Under the pieces are notes generated by a model. It ran no database searches, was not told where the DNA came from, and worked only from the letters and a program-made list of their open reading frames with translations. Below are positions 1 to 9,341 of a stretch of 64,000 nt of DNA, in pieces. How positions within the stretch are numbered: the first letter of the stretch is position 1; each line of letters opens with the position of its first letter. Position numbers and translations under genes: made by a program. The stretch covers positions 62,001 through 126,000 of the forward strand of contig NZ_CP068760.1 in the NCBI RefSeq assembly GCF_016775705.1, read 5' to 3'. The stretch comes from Chryseobacterium cucumeris (GTDB taxonomy: Bacteria > Bacteroidota > Bacteroidia > Flavobacteriales > Weeksellaceae).

Positions 1-896
1 TCTACATCCCCAAGTTCTCCAGTAAGTCTTTTAATTCTGTCTTCAATAAAGTCCAATGTCTTTTTAGATTCAGAATTCTTATCTAAAATAGCGTCATTGT
101 TATATGCTACAACCAAAGCATTAAGTACATCTTCCGCTTTTGTAATTTGTGGATAGCTCATATCCAATTTTAATACAGTAGCATCCTTATTAATTAAGCT
201 AACCGCAAGCATGCTTTGCAGCATGTCTACTTTTGCATCTACTGTTGAAATGTAAAGTTCAAGATCATTCAGATTTACTTTTTTTAAAGCAGCCGGATTA
301 TATTTATCATTTTTAGTGATAATAATATTGGCAAAGGGAAGACCTATTGTCTTACCATAACCGGTAATAATTTCTTTTTGAGGTTCGTCTGTACTTACTA
401 TTAGTTTTTCCCCCTCTATTTTTAGCAGAACAGGAGTAGAAATCCCCCCCGGTTTTTCATTAATTACCCTTACTTCAATCGGTGAGGTATCTTTATAGAG
501 TTCAATTTTTCTAAGTTTAGACTTTGCAAAAATATCGGTCTGAAGGTTTTTATTAATGACTACTTCTTTCATTAGTCTTTTTGACTTCAGCATCTCAATT
601 TCATTAGCAATACTGTTTGTTTTCAGACCACCTAAATTCGAAAAGTCTGGTAAAACACCCAAATCATTATTTATGGGAGACGAGGAGTTTTTAGCATCTT
701 TTACAAGTACTGTTGTCTGTACATTGTAAACAGGAGTCATAAACTTCAATGCAATATAGCCAATTACCAAAGCAATAAAGGCACTCAGAGCAAACCACGG
801 CCATTTTCTTAAATAGGGCTTTACTATTTCATTAATATCAATATTCCTTGAACTATTTTCTACTTCTAAAGGTGCTGAAGACTGTTGGGTGTTCAT
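1..896 (-). CDS. Wzc/Wzz-type polysaccharide co-polymerase, tyrosine autokinase-like (partial, 3' end outside window)
   Basis: The reading frame starts with ATG at 894-896 and runs open to the window edge, giving about 298 N-terminal residues and no stop. It begins with a short hydrophilic stretch, then a membrane segment near residues 35-55 (WPWFALSAFIALVIGYIAL), then a long extracytoplasmic region with the Wzz-family look (PVYNVQTTVLVKD, NEIEMLKSKRLM). These proteins control chain length and export of capsule or exopolysaccharide; the family often ends in a BY-kinase domain, which would lie beyond the window. It sits 8 bp downstream of the Wza-like lipoprotein gene on the same strand, the usual export pairing. 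The Wzz part is clear; whether the kinase domain is present cannot be seen. Confidence 0.85.
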   Translation of the reverse strand, partial: MNTQQSSAPLEVENSSRNIDINEIVKPYLRKWPWFALSAFIALVIGYIALKFMTPVYNVQTTVLVKDAKNSSSPINNDLGVLPDFSNLGGLKTNSIANEIEMLKSKRLMKEVVINKNLQTDIFAKSKLRKIELYKDTSPIEVRVINEKPGGISTPVLLKIEGEKLIVSTDEPQKEIITGYGKTIGLPFANIIITKNDKYNPAALKKVNLNDLELYISTVDAKVDMLQSMLAVSLINKDATVLKLDMSYPQITKAEDVLNALVVAYNNDAILDKNSESKKTLDFIEDRIKRLTGELGDV

Positions 897-904
897 TAAT
901 TTTT

Positions 905-1726
905 TTATTTCTTAAATAAACTTATTACTACTGCTATTGCTGTGATAGCTATAGAAGCTGCCGTAAGGTAAAGAGTTGTATTGGGATTCTGTTTTGCTAA
1001 AACATCTTTGGTATTACTTGAGGAAACAATAATGGCATCCCCTTGCTTCAGGTTGTAATAAGGAGAATTAATGAGATTGGCATCCCGAATATTAATACGG
1101 CCATGAGAAACAACACCATTTTCTGTTCTGATTACCAATATGTCTTCTCTTTTCCCATATTGCGTCAGGTCACCAGCCATACCTAATGCATTTAAAATAG
1201 TTGCCTGCCCGCTTGCTATAGTATAGTCTCCCTGTCTGCTGACTTCTCCAAGTACTGTAACTTTAAAATTTGAGAGCCTGATATTAATTGTTGGGTTAAT
1301 AACATATCTCGTCATTTTTTCTCTAAGTTCGTCTTTAAAAGCGGTCAGACTTTTATCCGATGTATTCAGTTTACCTAATATAGGGAAGTCGATATCTCCA
1401 TTTGCATCTACAATATAAGTTGGTCCTGAAATTACTGTTGATCCCTGATTAGGAGTATTTCCGCCGGCCATTGCATTTGTCTGGATAAGTTCTGAGGAAG
1501 AATAATTCTGATTAAAAGGCTTTACAACATCCATATCTTTTGCAGTGATCAGAATAACCAACTGATCTCCCACCTGGATTGTGTTTGCTGAATTTTTCGC
1601 AGATGCATTAATTGCGACCTGTTCTATATTCTGCATATAATTTAAATCATTCTTAGCATTGGGGTTCACTTTGCAGGAAATCACCAAAGAGGACACCAAT
1701 ACTAATGTTAATATTTTTCCTTTCAT
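905..1726 (-). CDS. Wza-like polysaccharide export lipoprotein
   Basis: A 273-residue outer-membrane export protein of the Wza/BexD family. I chose the ATG at 1724-1726 because it gives a clean lipoprotein signal (MKGKILTLVLVSSLVISC, lipobox-like VISC); the longer frame up to 1786 adds 20 charged residues and overlaps the upstream gene. Next come a poly-export domain (TYIVDANGDIDFPILGKL about residues 100-115), a SLBB-like region (VTVLGEVSRQGDYTI) and a C-terminal membrane segment (LTAASIAITAIAVVISLF) ending in FKK. The C-terminal helix is typical of family members. It lies between the co-polymerase and CapD-like genes, so it most likely exports capsule or exopolysaccharide with Wzc. Confidence 0.88.
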   Translation of the reverse strand: MKGKILTLVLVSSLVISCKVNPNAKNDLNYMQNIEQVAINASAKNSANTIQVGDQLVILITAKDMDVVKPFNQNYSSSELIQTNAMAGGNTPNQGSTVISGPTYIVDANGDIDFPILGKLNTSDKSLTAFKDELREKMTRYVINPTINIRLSNFKVTVLGEVSRQGDYTIASGQATILNALGMAGDLTQYGKREDILVIRTENGVVSHGRINIRDANLINSPYYNLKQGDAIIVSSSNTKDVLAKQNPNTTLYLTAASIAITAIAVVISLFKK

Positions 1727-1766
1727 TATCTTGTTAAATTGTGCAAATATACATTTATATTTTTTC

Positions 1767-3695
1767 CTATTTATCCAAAGCTTCATAAATTGAATTATTG
1801 CTTCGGAATTCCGGCACTATTGTTTTAAGAATCCTTACAACCTCCACTTTATCCCTTCGCAGGGAAGCCTTGGTAATTTCTTTAGTAAGCCTGTCTATAT
1901 CTTCAAATCCCATTGAAGGATCTTTAGAAATCATAATTTTGTCGTTATGAGTAGGAAGTGTTTTTGCATCATCACTCAGAAGTTCTTCATACAGTTTTTC
2001 TCCCGGTCTCAATCCCGTATAGATGATCTTGATATCTATATTAGGTTCGAATCCTGATAACTTTATCATTCTTTTCGCAAGATCAATAATTTTTACAGGC
2101 TCACCCATATCAAAAACAAAGATCTCACCTCCTTCTCCCATTGTTCCGGCCTGAAGTACCAGTTCACATGCCTCAGGAATTGTCATGAAATATCTTACAA
2201 TTTCCGGATGAGTAATTGTTACCGGCCCTCCGGCTTCAATCTGCTTTTTAAAATGAGGAATTACAGAACCGTTGGATCCTAATACATTTCCAAATCTTGT
2301 TGTAATAAATTTGGTAACGTTACCTTCAACATTCTGAAGCGATTGTACAAAAAGTTCAGCAGCACGCTTTGAAGCTCCCATTACATTGGTTGGATTTACA
2401 GCTTTATCTGTAGATACCATTACGAACCTGTTTACTTTATACTTGCTGGATAGTTTTGCAACAATCTTAGAACCTAATATATTAACAAAGATCGCTTCAT
2501 GAGGGTTTTCCTCTACTAAAGGTACATGTTTATAAGCAGCCGCATGATATACCATTGAGAAATTATAGGTCTGGAAAAGAGATTCCATCCTGTGATGATT
2601 GGATACATCTCCCAAGACAAATTTGAAAGCGATATGAGGGAACTTTTCTCTCATTTCAAGTTCAATTTCATAAAGTGGTGTTTCTGCCTGATCTAAAACG
2701 ACAATCAATGAAGGATTGAAAAGAGCAACCTGTCTTACGATCTCACTTCCTATGGATCCTGCTCCACCGGTTACTAATACTGTTCTATCAAAATGTCTGC
2801 TTTTAACTTTTTCGTTCTGAATTTTGATAGGTTTTCTATTTAACAAATCTTCAATCTGAAGATTTCTAATAGATCCACCCAGATCACTGTCTCTCAGTTT
2901 TTGTACTGATGGTGCTTTAAAGACATTAAGATCTTTCTCTAAAAATAGATTCACCCATGAATTCATCTCATCTCTGGCCATCATTTCTTTAACAATAAGA
3001 ACGCCGTCAATAATAAGATCTTCTTTGGTATTTTCTTCTATTTTTTCTTTTTCATAAATGGGCTTTCCCAACAGGGACGCTCTTTTAGAATCTGTTCTTT
3101 GTGTCAAGAAACCTACTACCTGATAAGGTAAACTCGGGTTATCAAGAATTGCACGTGCAATAGCAATAGACTGCTCATCAATTCCCAATACTAAAATTCT
3201 TTTTTTCAGTGCGCTTCTTCTGTATTCCCTCACAATATGGAAAAATTCCTTCACATAGAGTCTGAAAAGAAATAATCCCATAAATGAAATTACGAAATAA
3301 AGCATCAGATAAGGAGTAAGGATAAACTTACTTCCTGTGATCCAGAAATAGCAGATGTTTATTGTTCCGATAGCCAGCATTGTGCAAAAACAGGATATCA
3401 GAAGCTTAAATAAGTCTATAAATGTGGAGTGACGGATAATCCCGGCATAAGTCTTGAAGACATACATAAAAGCAGCATTCACAAGGATAATAAAAGCGAA
3501 AATCAGGCTTTTATCATCATGATATATAAATTCCTGCTTGGTAATCTTTGCGATAATGTAAGTGGAAAGAAATAAAGATATTACAAGAATAATAATGTCT
3601 ATTACAAGAATTATCCATCTAGGAAGATATCTTACGTCTGAGAGATTGACAACATTATCCCCTCCAAATATTGTTTTTCTAAGAGAATTGTACAT
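1767..3695 (-). CDS. CapD/WbpM-like membrane nucleotide-sugar 4,6-dehydratase
   Basis: 642 residues. Four N-terminal membrane segments (about 28-50, 63-80, 95-118, 127-146) are followed by a CoA-binding-like Rossmann region and a large SDR-type domain with the NAD(P) motif TGGAGSIG near residue 310. The active site reads STDKAVNPTNVMGASKR, with Met in place of the usual SDR tyrosine, as is known for the WbpM/PglF/CapD subgroup that dehydrates UDP-GlcNAc-type sugars. It therefore probably makes a dideoxy-amino-sugar precursor at the inner membrane for the surface polysaccharide exported by the two genes downstream. It is the first gene of this operon: a promoter lies about 52 bp upstream. Confidence 0.9.
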   Translation of the reverse strand: MYNSLRKTIFGGDNVVNLSDVRYLPRWIILVIDIIILVISLFLSTYIIAKITKQEFIYHDDKSLIFAFIILVNAAFMYVFKTYAGIIRHSTFIDLFKLLISCFCTMLAIGTINICYFWITGSKFILTPYLMLYFVISFMGLFLFRLYVKEFFHIVREYRRSALKKRILVLGIDEQSIAIARAILDNPSLPYQVVGFLTQRTDSKRASLLGKPIYEKEKIEENTKEDLIIDGVLIVKEMMARDEMNSWVNLFLEKDLNVFKAPSVQKLRDSDLGGSIRNLQIEDLLNRKPIKIQNEKVKSRHFDRTVLVTGGAGSIGSEIVRQVALFNPSLIVVLDQAETPLYEIELEMREKFPHIAFKFVLGDVSNHHRMESLFQTYNFSMVYHAAAYKHVPLVEENPHEAIFVNILGSKIVAKLSSKYKVNRFVMVSTDKAVNPTNVMGASKRAAELFVQSLQNVEGNVTKFITTRFGNVLGSNGSVIPHFKKQIEAGGPVTITHPEIVRYFMTIPEACELVLQAGTMGEGGEIFVFDMGEPVKIIDLAKRMIKLSGFEPNIDIKIIYTGLRPGEKLYEELLSDDAKTLPTHNDKIMISKDPSMGFEDIDRLTKEITKASLRRDKVEVVRILKTIVPEFRSNNSIYEALDK

Positions 3696-4051
3696 TGTCT
3701 GTATTGGTGTTCATATTTAATTAGGTATAATATCTGATTATCCAATCAAAGATAATTTTGATACAATCATGCAAAAATAAATAAATTTATTTCAATATGT
3801 TGAAATCAAAAATAAATTTGATGTTATATTTATAAAATCTAACAATTTCATTTCGATACAGCTAAATCCAGAGACAAAAATCATACCATATAAACTCTTT
3901 ATGAAGATAATATTTACCTGTATAAATTCTTGTTATCAGCTGTTTTTCTTTAAAATAATTATTAAATGTTTATATATCAACATATTTCCATGAACTGATT
4001 GTTTTTTTTCTATAAGTCATACTTCAAGTTTTTTTTTAAATTTATTAATAT
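3696..4051. other. Gene-free spacer between recX and the polysaccharide operon
   Basis: 356 bp, very AT-rich. It holds the promoter at 3747-3777. A second TAnnTTTG box (TATTTTTG, 3779-3772) overlaps the -33 element. I see no reading frame with coding character and no strong hairpin after recX. Confidence 0.6.
3747..3777 (-). promoter_or_regulatory. Bacteroidota promoter of the polysaccharide operon
   Basis: Read on the - strand: TTTTTG (3777-3772), 17 bp, then TATCTTTG (3754-3747). This is a full match to TTG-N17-23-TAnnTTTG. Predicted start is near 3741, about 45 bp before the CapD-like ATG. Confidence 0.65.
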
Positions 4052-4510
4052 TTAGCCAAAAATATCGATTATTTTCTCATATTCAAAACCTTTACTCATC
4101 AAATGTTTTATAGTTTTGGTTTTTTTTTGATATTCTTTCAAGCCTGTTTGTTTGGTGTAATAATTATCATAAATTTTTCTGATTGTTTTTTCATAATCAA
4201 CATCATCAATTTCATCAAAACAGGAATTTATCAACTTTTCAGAAATCTGTTTTTGTTTCAGATTGATTTTAATTTTGGTTTTCCCCCAATGTTTGATGTA
4301 AAATTTTCCCCGGATATAGCTTCGGGTAAATCTTTCTTCGTTGAGATAATTTTCTTTCAGAAGAAATAAAATTATTTCTTCTTTCGCTTCATCAATAAGC
4401 AAAAACTCCCTCATCTTCTGTTCCACTTCGGCATGACAGCGATCCTGGTAAACACAGTAATTAACCAGTTTCTGTTTAATTTCGTCGAAGGTATACGATT
4501 TCTTTTCCAT
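4052..4510 (-). CDS. recX: RecX regulatory protein
   Basis: 152 residues, the usual length for RecX, which binds RecA filaments and inhibits recombinase activity. The sequence shows the three-helix repeat pattern: YCVYQDRCHAEVEQKMREF, then LLKENYLNEERFTRSYIRGKFYIKHWGKTKIKINLKQKQI, then the C-terminal repeat (KTIKHLMSKGFEYEKIIDIF). It follows glyA on the same strand but a strong terminator separates them, so it may depend on read-through or a weak promoter I could not identify. recA is not in the window. Confidence 0.9.
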   Translation of the reverse strand: MEKKSYTFDEIKQKLVNYCVYQDRCHAEVEQKMREFLLIDEAKEEIILFLLKENYLNEERFTRSYIRGKFYIKHWGKTKIKINLKQKQISEKLINSCFDEIDDVDYEKTIRKIYDNYYTKQTGLKEYQKKTKTIKHLMSKGFEYEKIIDIFG

Positions 4511-4520
4511 TTGAATAAAA

Positions 4521-4547
4521 AAAGAATGAGCAATCCGCTCATTCTTT
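4521..4547 (-). terminator. Intrinsic terminator after glyA
   Basis: Perfect 11-bp stem AAAGAATGAGC / GCTCATTCTTT with a 5-nt loop, followed on the - strand by a run of T (positions 4520-4514). It separates glyA from recX. Confidence 0.85.
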
Positions 4548-4567
4548 ATATGATATTGGAATGTCTG

Positions 4568-5833
4568 TTAGTAATTGAACAGAGCTTTACCTTCCATTAA
4601 TTCGTTCACTTTCTTTCTTACAGATCCAAGAACCTCTTCATTTTTGATATTGTCTACCACTTCAGAAATCAATCCTGCAATAGTATCCATATCGTTTTCT
4701 TTCAATCCTCTTGTTGTAATCGCTGCAGTTCCCAATCTGATACCAGATGTTGTAAATGGTGACTTATCATCAAAAGGAACCATATTTTTGTTACATGTAA
4801 TATCAGCAAGTACCAATGCTTTTTCGGTTTCTTTACCGTTTACCCCTTTATTTCTAAGGTCTACCAGCATCAGGTGATTATCTGTACCACCACTTACGAT
4901 ATCAAAACCTCTGTCGATCATTGCTTTTGATAATGCCTGAGCATTAGCTTTAACCTGTTTTGCATAATTTTCGAACTGTACATCCAAAGCTTCCCCGAAA
5001 GCTACAGCCTTACCAGCAATCACGTGCTCAAGAGGTCCTCCCTGAATACCCGGGAATACAGCTCCGTCCAGCACCTGGCTCATCATTTTGATTTCTCCTT
5101 TTGGAGTTTTGTGACCGTATGTATTTTCAAAGTCTTTCCCCATCATGATCATACCTCCTCTTGGCCCTCTCAGCGTTTTGTGAGTAGTAGTAGTTACAAC
5201 ATGGCAGTGTTCGAATGGAGAGTTTAATAATCCTTTTGCCACTAAACCAGCCGGGTGAGCGATGTCTGCCCAAAGGGTAGCCCCAACTTCGTCTGCTACT
5301 TCTCTGAATTTAGCATAATCTAAATCTCTGGAATACGCTGAGAAACCTGCGATAAGCATTTTTGGTTTTTCTCTCAACGCTACTTCTCTCATTTGGTCAT
5401 AATCAATAAGGCCTGTTTCCTGCTGAACTCCGTAAGAAACTACATTATATTGAATTCCTGAGAAGTTCACTGCAGAACCGTGAGTAAGGTGTCCTCCCAT
5501 TGAAAGGTCCATCCCCATAATTTTATCACCTGGTTTCAAAACTGCAAGATAAATGGCTGCATTCGCCTGAGAACCGGAATGTGGCTGAACATTCACATAG
5601 TCAACTCCAAAAAGTTCCTTAGCTCTGTTGATGGCTAAAGTTTCAACCTCATCTACTACTTCACATCCTCCGTAATATCTTTTTCCGGGATATCCTTCAG
5701 CATATTTATTTGTCAGTACACTTCCCATTGCTTTCATTACATTTTCAGAAACAAAATTTTCTGATGCAATAAGCTCTAAACCATGGGTTTGTCTTTGTCT
5801 TTCCTTTTCAATCAGGTCGAAAATAATATCCAT
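4568..5833 (-). CDS. glyA: Serine hydroxymethyltransferase
   Basis: Converts serine and tetrahydrofolate to glycine and 5,10-methylene-THF with PLP in the cytosol, feeding one-carbon metabolism. I start at the ATG at 5831-5833 ([27 protein letters not shown]), giving 421 residues, the family length; an upstream in-frame GTG at 5858-5860 would add nine residues but lies on the predicted transcription start. Visible hallmarks are LIASENFVS, the substrate loop [17 protein letters not shown], and the PLP-lysine motif [16 protein letters not shown] TAnnTTTG box lies 30 bp upstream and a strong terminator follows, so it is probably monocistronic. Confidence 0.97.
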   Translation of the reverse strand: MDIIFDLIEKERQRQTHGLELIASENFVSENVMKAMGSVLTNKYAEGYPGKRYYGGCEVVDEVETLAINRAKELFGVDYVNVQPHSGSQANAAIYLAVLKPGDKIMGMDLSMGGHLTHGSAVNFSGIQYNVVSYGVQQETGLIDYDQMREVALREKPKMLIAGFSAYSRDLDYAKFREVADEVGATLWADIAHPAGLVAKGLLNSPFEHCHVVTTTTHKTLRGPRGGMIMMGKDFENTYGHKTPKGEIKMMSQVLDGAVFPGIQGGPLEHVIAGKAVAFGEALDVQFENYAKQVKANAQALSKAMIDRGFDIVSGGTDNHLMLVDLRNKGVNGKETEKALVLADITCNKNMVPFDDKSPFTTSGIRLGTAAITTRGLKENDMDTIAGLISEVVDNIKNEEVLGSVRKKVNELMEGKALFNY

Positions 5834-5862
5834 TTTACTTTTAGTTTTTGAAATTTTCACCC

Positions 5863-5870
5863 CAAATGTA
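5863..5870 (-). promoter_or_regulatory. Putative -7 box of glyA
   Basis: TACATTTG on the - strand, a perfect TAnnTTTG. The predicted start near 5857 leaves about 24 nt before the glyA ATG. No clear -33 TTG at the normal spacing. Confidence 0.45.
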
Positions 5871-5983
5871 CGGAATTTTCATCGAGATTTCCCTATTGAA
5901 AAAATGATTTTTAAACACTAAAAAATGAAAAGACCCATGAATAAATCCTGTATTATGATTGTCTTTATTGTACTAAAAAGCCT

Positions 5984-6886
5984 CTAAAATTCTTCATCTG
6001 ACAGTTCCTTATTCACTACGGCTCCTGCAAAATTACCCTGTGCAACGGCATTGGCTACGGAGCGCATCATGGTTACATTATCTCCACAGGCAAAAACTCC
6101 GGGAACGGTTGTTTTCTGCATCATATCTACTTTAATAAATCCCTGTTCTGTTATTTCACAACCCAGATCATCAACATTGATATTTTGTTCAAAAGGAATT
6201 TTCGCATACAAAGCCTGTAAAGGAATTTCCTTTCCATTTTTGAAAATAATTCTTTGAATAAAGCCGTTCGTATGTTCTATACCTGCAATTTCATCTTCGT
6301 TAAGAATGATTTTATTCTGATTTAGTTTTTTAAGCTGTTCTTCGGTAAAAGCTGCTTTTCCATTCGTAAACAGTGTGAGATTTTTAGTCAGATTAAAAAT
6401 CAGTTTCGAAAATTCATAAGCCATATCTCTGTTGGAAAGAATTCCCGTAACCTCGTTTTTCACTTCATAACCATGACAGTATGGGCAATGTATCACAGAA
6501 ATCCCCCAGCATTCTGCAAACCCGGGAATATCCGGCATTGTATCTTTTACGCCTGAAGCCAGAATCAGTTTTTTAGCCTTAAATTTTTCACCGGAGGAAA
6601 TTTCAACCTCAAAACCTCCGATCACTTTTTCTGTTTTCGCTACAGTTCCGTTATAAAAATGTACTGTATTGTATTTTTCGACATCTTTTCTGGCAAGCTG
6701 TGCAATTTCTGATGGTGTTTTCCCATCGTGAGTGACAAAGTTATGAGAATGCGGAGTTTGTCTGTTGCAAGGTTTTCCGTTATCAATAATCAGGACATTT
6801 CTTAAAGATCTTCCCAAAGCCATTGCTGCAGATAATCCTGAATAACTTCCTCCTGTTATGATGACATCAAAGTTTTTGTTTTCCAT
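5984..6886 (-). CDS. Thioredoxin-reductase-like NAD(P)/FAD-dependent oxidoreductase
   Basis: 300 residues, the length of low-molecular-weight thioredoxin reductase-fold enzymes. It has an N-terminal FAD-binding start (DVIITGGSYSGLSAAMALGRSLRNVLIIDNG), the redox-like pair CPYC at about residues 134-137 (IHCPYCHGYE), and the C-terminal FAD motif GVFACGDNVTMMRSVANAVAQGNFAG. The NADPH Rossmann motif is degenerate (TGILSNRDMAYEF instead of GxGxxA), so the hydride donor and the true partner are uncertain; such proteins are often not genuine TrxB. Single-gene unit with its own promoter; its 5' leader consists almost wholly of a heptamer repeat (see 6894-6970). Confidence 0.85.
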   Translation of the reverse strand: MENKNFDVIITGGSYSGLSAAMALGRSLRNVLIIDNGKPCNRQTPHSHNFVTHDGKTPSEIAQLARKDVEKYNTVHFYNGTVAKTEKVIGGFEVEISSGEKFKAKKLILASGVKDTMPDIPGFAECWGISVIHCPYCHGYEVKNEVTGILSNRDMAYEFSKLIFNLTKNLTLFTNGKAAFTEEQLKKLNQNKIILNEDEIAGIEHTNGFIQRIIFKNGKEIPLQALYAKIPFEQNINVDDLGCEITEQGFIKVDMMQKTTVPGVFACGDNVTMMRSVANAVAQGNFAGAVVNKELSDEEF

Positions 6887-6893
6887 AGTTTAG

Positions 6894-6970
6894 TTGATAA
6901 TTGATAATTGATAATTGATAATTGATAATTGATAATTGATAATTGATAATTGATAATTGATAATTGATAA
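6894..6970. repeat. Eleven perfect tandem copies of a 7-bp unit (TTGATAA)
   Basis: 77 bp of unbroken TTGATAA repeats (TTATCAA on the coding strand of the gene below), beginning 7 bp upstream of the flavoprotein ATG and ending 2 bp before its -7 box. Being perfect, it is likely recent and prone to copy-number change by slippage. Confidence 0.97.
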
Positions 6971-6972
6971 TG

Positions 6973-7001
6973 CAAAGTTAATCTAAAATCAATTAACGCA
7001 A
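6973..7001 (-). promoter_or_regulatory. Promoter of the thioredoxin-reductase-like gene
   Basis: On the - strand TTG (7001-6999), 18 bp, TAACTTTG (6980-6973): a complete Bacteroidota promoter. Predicted start is near 6967, inside the first repeat unit, so the leader RNA is essentially the heptamer array. Confidence 0.65.
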
Positions 7002-7072
7002 TAAAGTTGCAATAACATTTATCTATTAGCTTTATCCTATCTGCAAATCATCATTTCCAACGTTATTGAAAA

Positions 7073-8599
7073 CTATTTCCATTCATTTTTAACTTCGATA
7101 ATTTCGTCCTGAATTCTCTTGTTGATATCTATTTTCGCTCCCTGCAAACTGAAAATTGCAGTTCCTCTTTCTCTCGCGTAAGGATTGGTAATGGAATCTT
7201 TTAATGTTGCAACTTCGAAAAAGGAACCGGATTCTTTAAGTTCTTTTCCTGCTTCAGATGCCTCTTTAACCCTGATCACATTTTTATATTTTTTGCTTAC
7301 ATCTATCCAATTGATATAATCTGCATTAAATGACACTGCCACGACTCCGGCTTTTGAGTAATAATTAATAGCTCCGGTCTGTCCGTAATTATCACATAGT
7401 ACCATGGTATTTCTGGTTTTTGACAATCTGGAATACTCTTTATCTACTTTTTGAGCCAGCTCTTTCCAACCCTGCATATCAGCAAAATCCTGTGGCAGCG
7501 GATGATCTTTTCCATCTTCCCAGCGAAGCAGTCCTAATTTTTTATACTGGCTTTGGTGGGATACGATATATTCAGGACTTTTATTTGGAAAAGCCACATT
7601 ATACAAAGGCAGGAATAAAAGTATTGGAATAAGTATGCTAACCGGTTTTAAAAATCTTTTCCAGCCTTTTTCAAATACATTTCCGAGAAAAACAGCACCA
7701 AAAGCAATATAAACAGGATAGAGCCCTATCGCGTAGTAATCTTTTGCTTTAAAGAACAAAAACAAAGTAATTGTGATGATATAGCTCCAAAAGAAAAACC
7801 TGTATTTTTCAAAAGGTTTGTATAACAGCAATGCTCCCCAGCCAGCAATAATCACAAAAATAACTCCGGCAAAAAATAAAATCTGGGATTTCATAAAATC
7901 CATTCTATCTACATGTACAAGCTGCCGTTCAGAAAGTTCTTTCATATGATGGACAACCGGGAACTGATTCTGATACTGCCAGAGGAGATTAGGAAAAATA
8001 ATAATTAAAGCCAAAACAGCTGCCCAATATATATGAGGCTGCATAAAAACCTTCCTTTGCTCCGTCAGTAATAAGGCAGGAATAAGCCCTAATAATGAAA
8101 AGGCAATATTGTATTTATTTAATAATCCGATTCCGACAATGACGGCTCCTGTGTAAAGCCACTTTACTTCTTGGGAATTGAAATATTTGATCAGGCTGTA
8201 ATAAAGGAAAAGCCAGAGAAAGATCTCCAGAGATGTCGGCTGGAACAGCATATTGACCCGAAGAAGTACTGAAAATAATATTCCTGTAGAAGCCAGTATT
8301 TTAGCAAACAGGCTTCCCTTGAGTTCTTCCACAACTTTCCATGTAAGGACAATCGTCAAAGTTCCAAACAGAGCTGGAAAAAATTTAACCCAAAATATGG
8401 AATTCCCCAACATTTTAATGATCCAGGCTATCCAGGAATTGGCAGGCGGAACCGAAAGATATCCCCATGCAGGATGATTCGCCTGATCAAGATGCAGGTA
8501 TTCATCCCGGTGAAGTTCATACTCAGGGCTTATCAGAGAGTATTGAAGGGCAAACTTTGCAACGATAAAAAGAAACAGAATCCAATAGTCTTTTTTCAT
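7073..8599 (-). CDS. ArnT/PMT-like membrane glycosyltransferase (GT-C fold)
   Basis: 508 residues with about ten hydrophobic segments and a soluble C-terminal part, the layout of the PMT_2/ArnT group, which transfers sugars from undecaprenyl-phosphate donors to lipids or proteins on the outer face of the inner membrane. The first extracytoplasmic loop holds the acidic motif YELHRDEYLHLDQANHPAWG with the catalytic-type Asp-Glu pair and the SVPP segment seen in bacterial members. The acceptor cannot be told. It stands alone, 187 bp upstream of the flavoprotein gene on the same strand and 50 bp after the zinc-ribbon gene; the polysaccharide locus nearby is suggestive but not adjacent. Confidence 0.82.
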   Translation of the reverse strand: MKKDYWILFLFIVAKFALQYSLISPEYELHRDEYLHLDQANHPAWGYLSVPPANSWIAWIIKMLGNSIFWVKFFPALFGTLTIVLTWKVVEELKGSLFAKILASTGILFSVLLRVNMLFQPTSLEIFLWLFLYYSLIKYFNSQEVKWLYTGAVIVGIGLLNKYNIAFSLLGLIPALLLTEQRKVFMQPHIYWAAVLALIIIFPNLLWQYQNQFPVVHHMKELSERQLVHVDRMDFMKSQILFFAGVIFVIIAGWGALLLYKPFEKYRFFFWSYIITITLFLFFKAKDYYAIGLYPVYIAFGAVFLGNVFEKGWKRFLKPVSILIPILLFLPLYNVAFPNKSPEYIVSHQSQYKKLGLLRWEDGKDHPLPQDFADMQGWKELAQKVDKEYSRLSKTRNTMVLCDNYGQTGAINYYSKAGVVAVSFNADYINWIDVSKKYKNVIRVKEASEAGKELKESGSFFEVATLKDSITNPYARERGTAIFSLQGAKIDINKRIQDEIIEVKNEWK

Positions 8600-8649
8600 G
8601 GGATATAGTTTGGAATTTTAAAGATAAGACAGTTTCAACCTCTTTTCCG

Positions 8650-9216
8650 TTACAATATTATTTCAAATCTGTTATCAATAATTTCAGTTTTTATCTTCTG
8701 GATATTGTCAGACCAATACTTTATTTCGTCATTCTTCTCAGGACATTTTTCTATAGGAAGCTTCTGGCAGGCAGCTAAATATTCCTGATATGTTTTCAAT
8801 ATATTATTCAGATACGTTTCATAGTCTTTAGGATTTCCAGGAATATACCCTATTCCATCACAGCCACATGAGTGAAAGCATTTCCCTGTTTTAAAAAGGC
8901 TTTCTATAATCTTCCATTCTTTGAGAGCTGTTTTTTTAGGGGCTTTAAAATCTTTCCCCATATCAGCCATCATACTGCTGCATTCAGGACATTTTATAGT
9001 CCGGTTTTCAATCTCTGAAACAATTTTTTCCAGCTCTTGTGTTCCTGCCTTTGTAAAAGCATATCCTACATTACGGACTGACTTCCCTGGTTCATGGTAT
9101 ACTTTTTCTTTTTCGATCCTTTTTATAATATCATAAGCATCCGGCTGTTTAAATGATTTCCGGCATTTGAAACAGACATAATGTGATTTATAAGTTTTCT
9201 GGGCGTAGCGACACAT
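8650..9216 (-). CDS. Uncharacterised zinc-ribbon protein
   Basis: 188 residues, no family recognised with certainty. The N-terminus has CFKC (HYVCFKCRKSF), the middle has CPEC (TIKCPECSSMM) and a later CFHSCGCDG cluster, arranged like one or two zinc knuckles; the rest is helical and charged. No signal peptide or membrane segment, so cytoplasmic. The TAnnTTTG box at 9245-9238 (- strand) would start transcription about 16 nt before the ATG, supporting this start. Function is unknown; zinc binding is inferred from cysteine spacing only. Confidence 0.7.
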   Translation of the reverse strand: MCRYAQKTYKSHYVCFKCRKSFKQPDAYDIIKRIEKEKVYHEPGKSVRNVGYAFTKAGTQELEKIVSEIENRTIKCPECSSMMADMGKDFKAPKKTALKEWKIIESLFKTGKCFHSCGCDGIGYIPGNPKDYETYLNNILKTYQEYLAACQKLPIEKCPEKNDEIKYWSDNIQKIKTEIIDNRFEIIL

Positions 9217-9237
9217 TTTTTCATGGATTTATATATT

Positions 9238-9245
9238 CAAATATA
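9238..9245 (-). promoter_or_regulatory. Putative -7 box of the zinc-ribbon gene
   Basis: TATATTTG on the - strand, a perfect TAnnTTTG, about 22 bp before the ATG at 9216. No TTG found at the standard distance. Confidence 0.45.
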
Positions 9246-9281
9246 AGAATTTACACCTGCAAAAGATTTTGACGTAAAAAA

Positions 9282-9313
9282 GAATCCCCGAGAAAAAAAT
9301 TCCTCAGGGATTC
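9282..9313 (-). terminator. Terminator of the ABC exporter operon
   Basis: Stem GAATCCCCGAG / CTCAGGGATTC (one mismatch) with a 10-nt A-rich loop, followed on the - strand by TTTTTT. Lies 29 bp after the adaptor gene stop. Confidence 0.8.
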
Positions 9314-9341
9314 ACAGTTTAAAAGTGTATAGTGTAGTTTA

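Noticed and set aside
2044..2054. GGTTCGAATCC, a tRNA T-loop-like string
   Set aside because: It lies inside the CapD-like gene and no tRNA acceptor or anticodon stem can be formed around it.
6894..6970. Possible CRISPR array
   Set aside because: The repeats are 7 bp with no spacers and no cas genes nearby.
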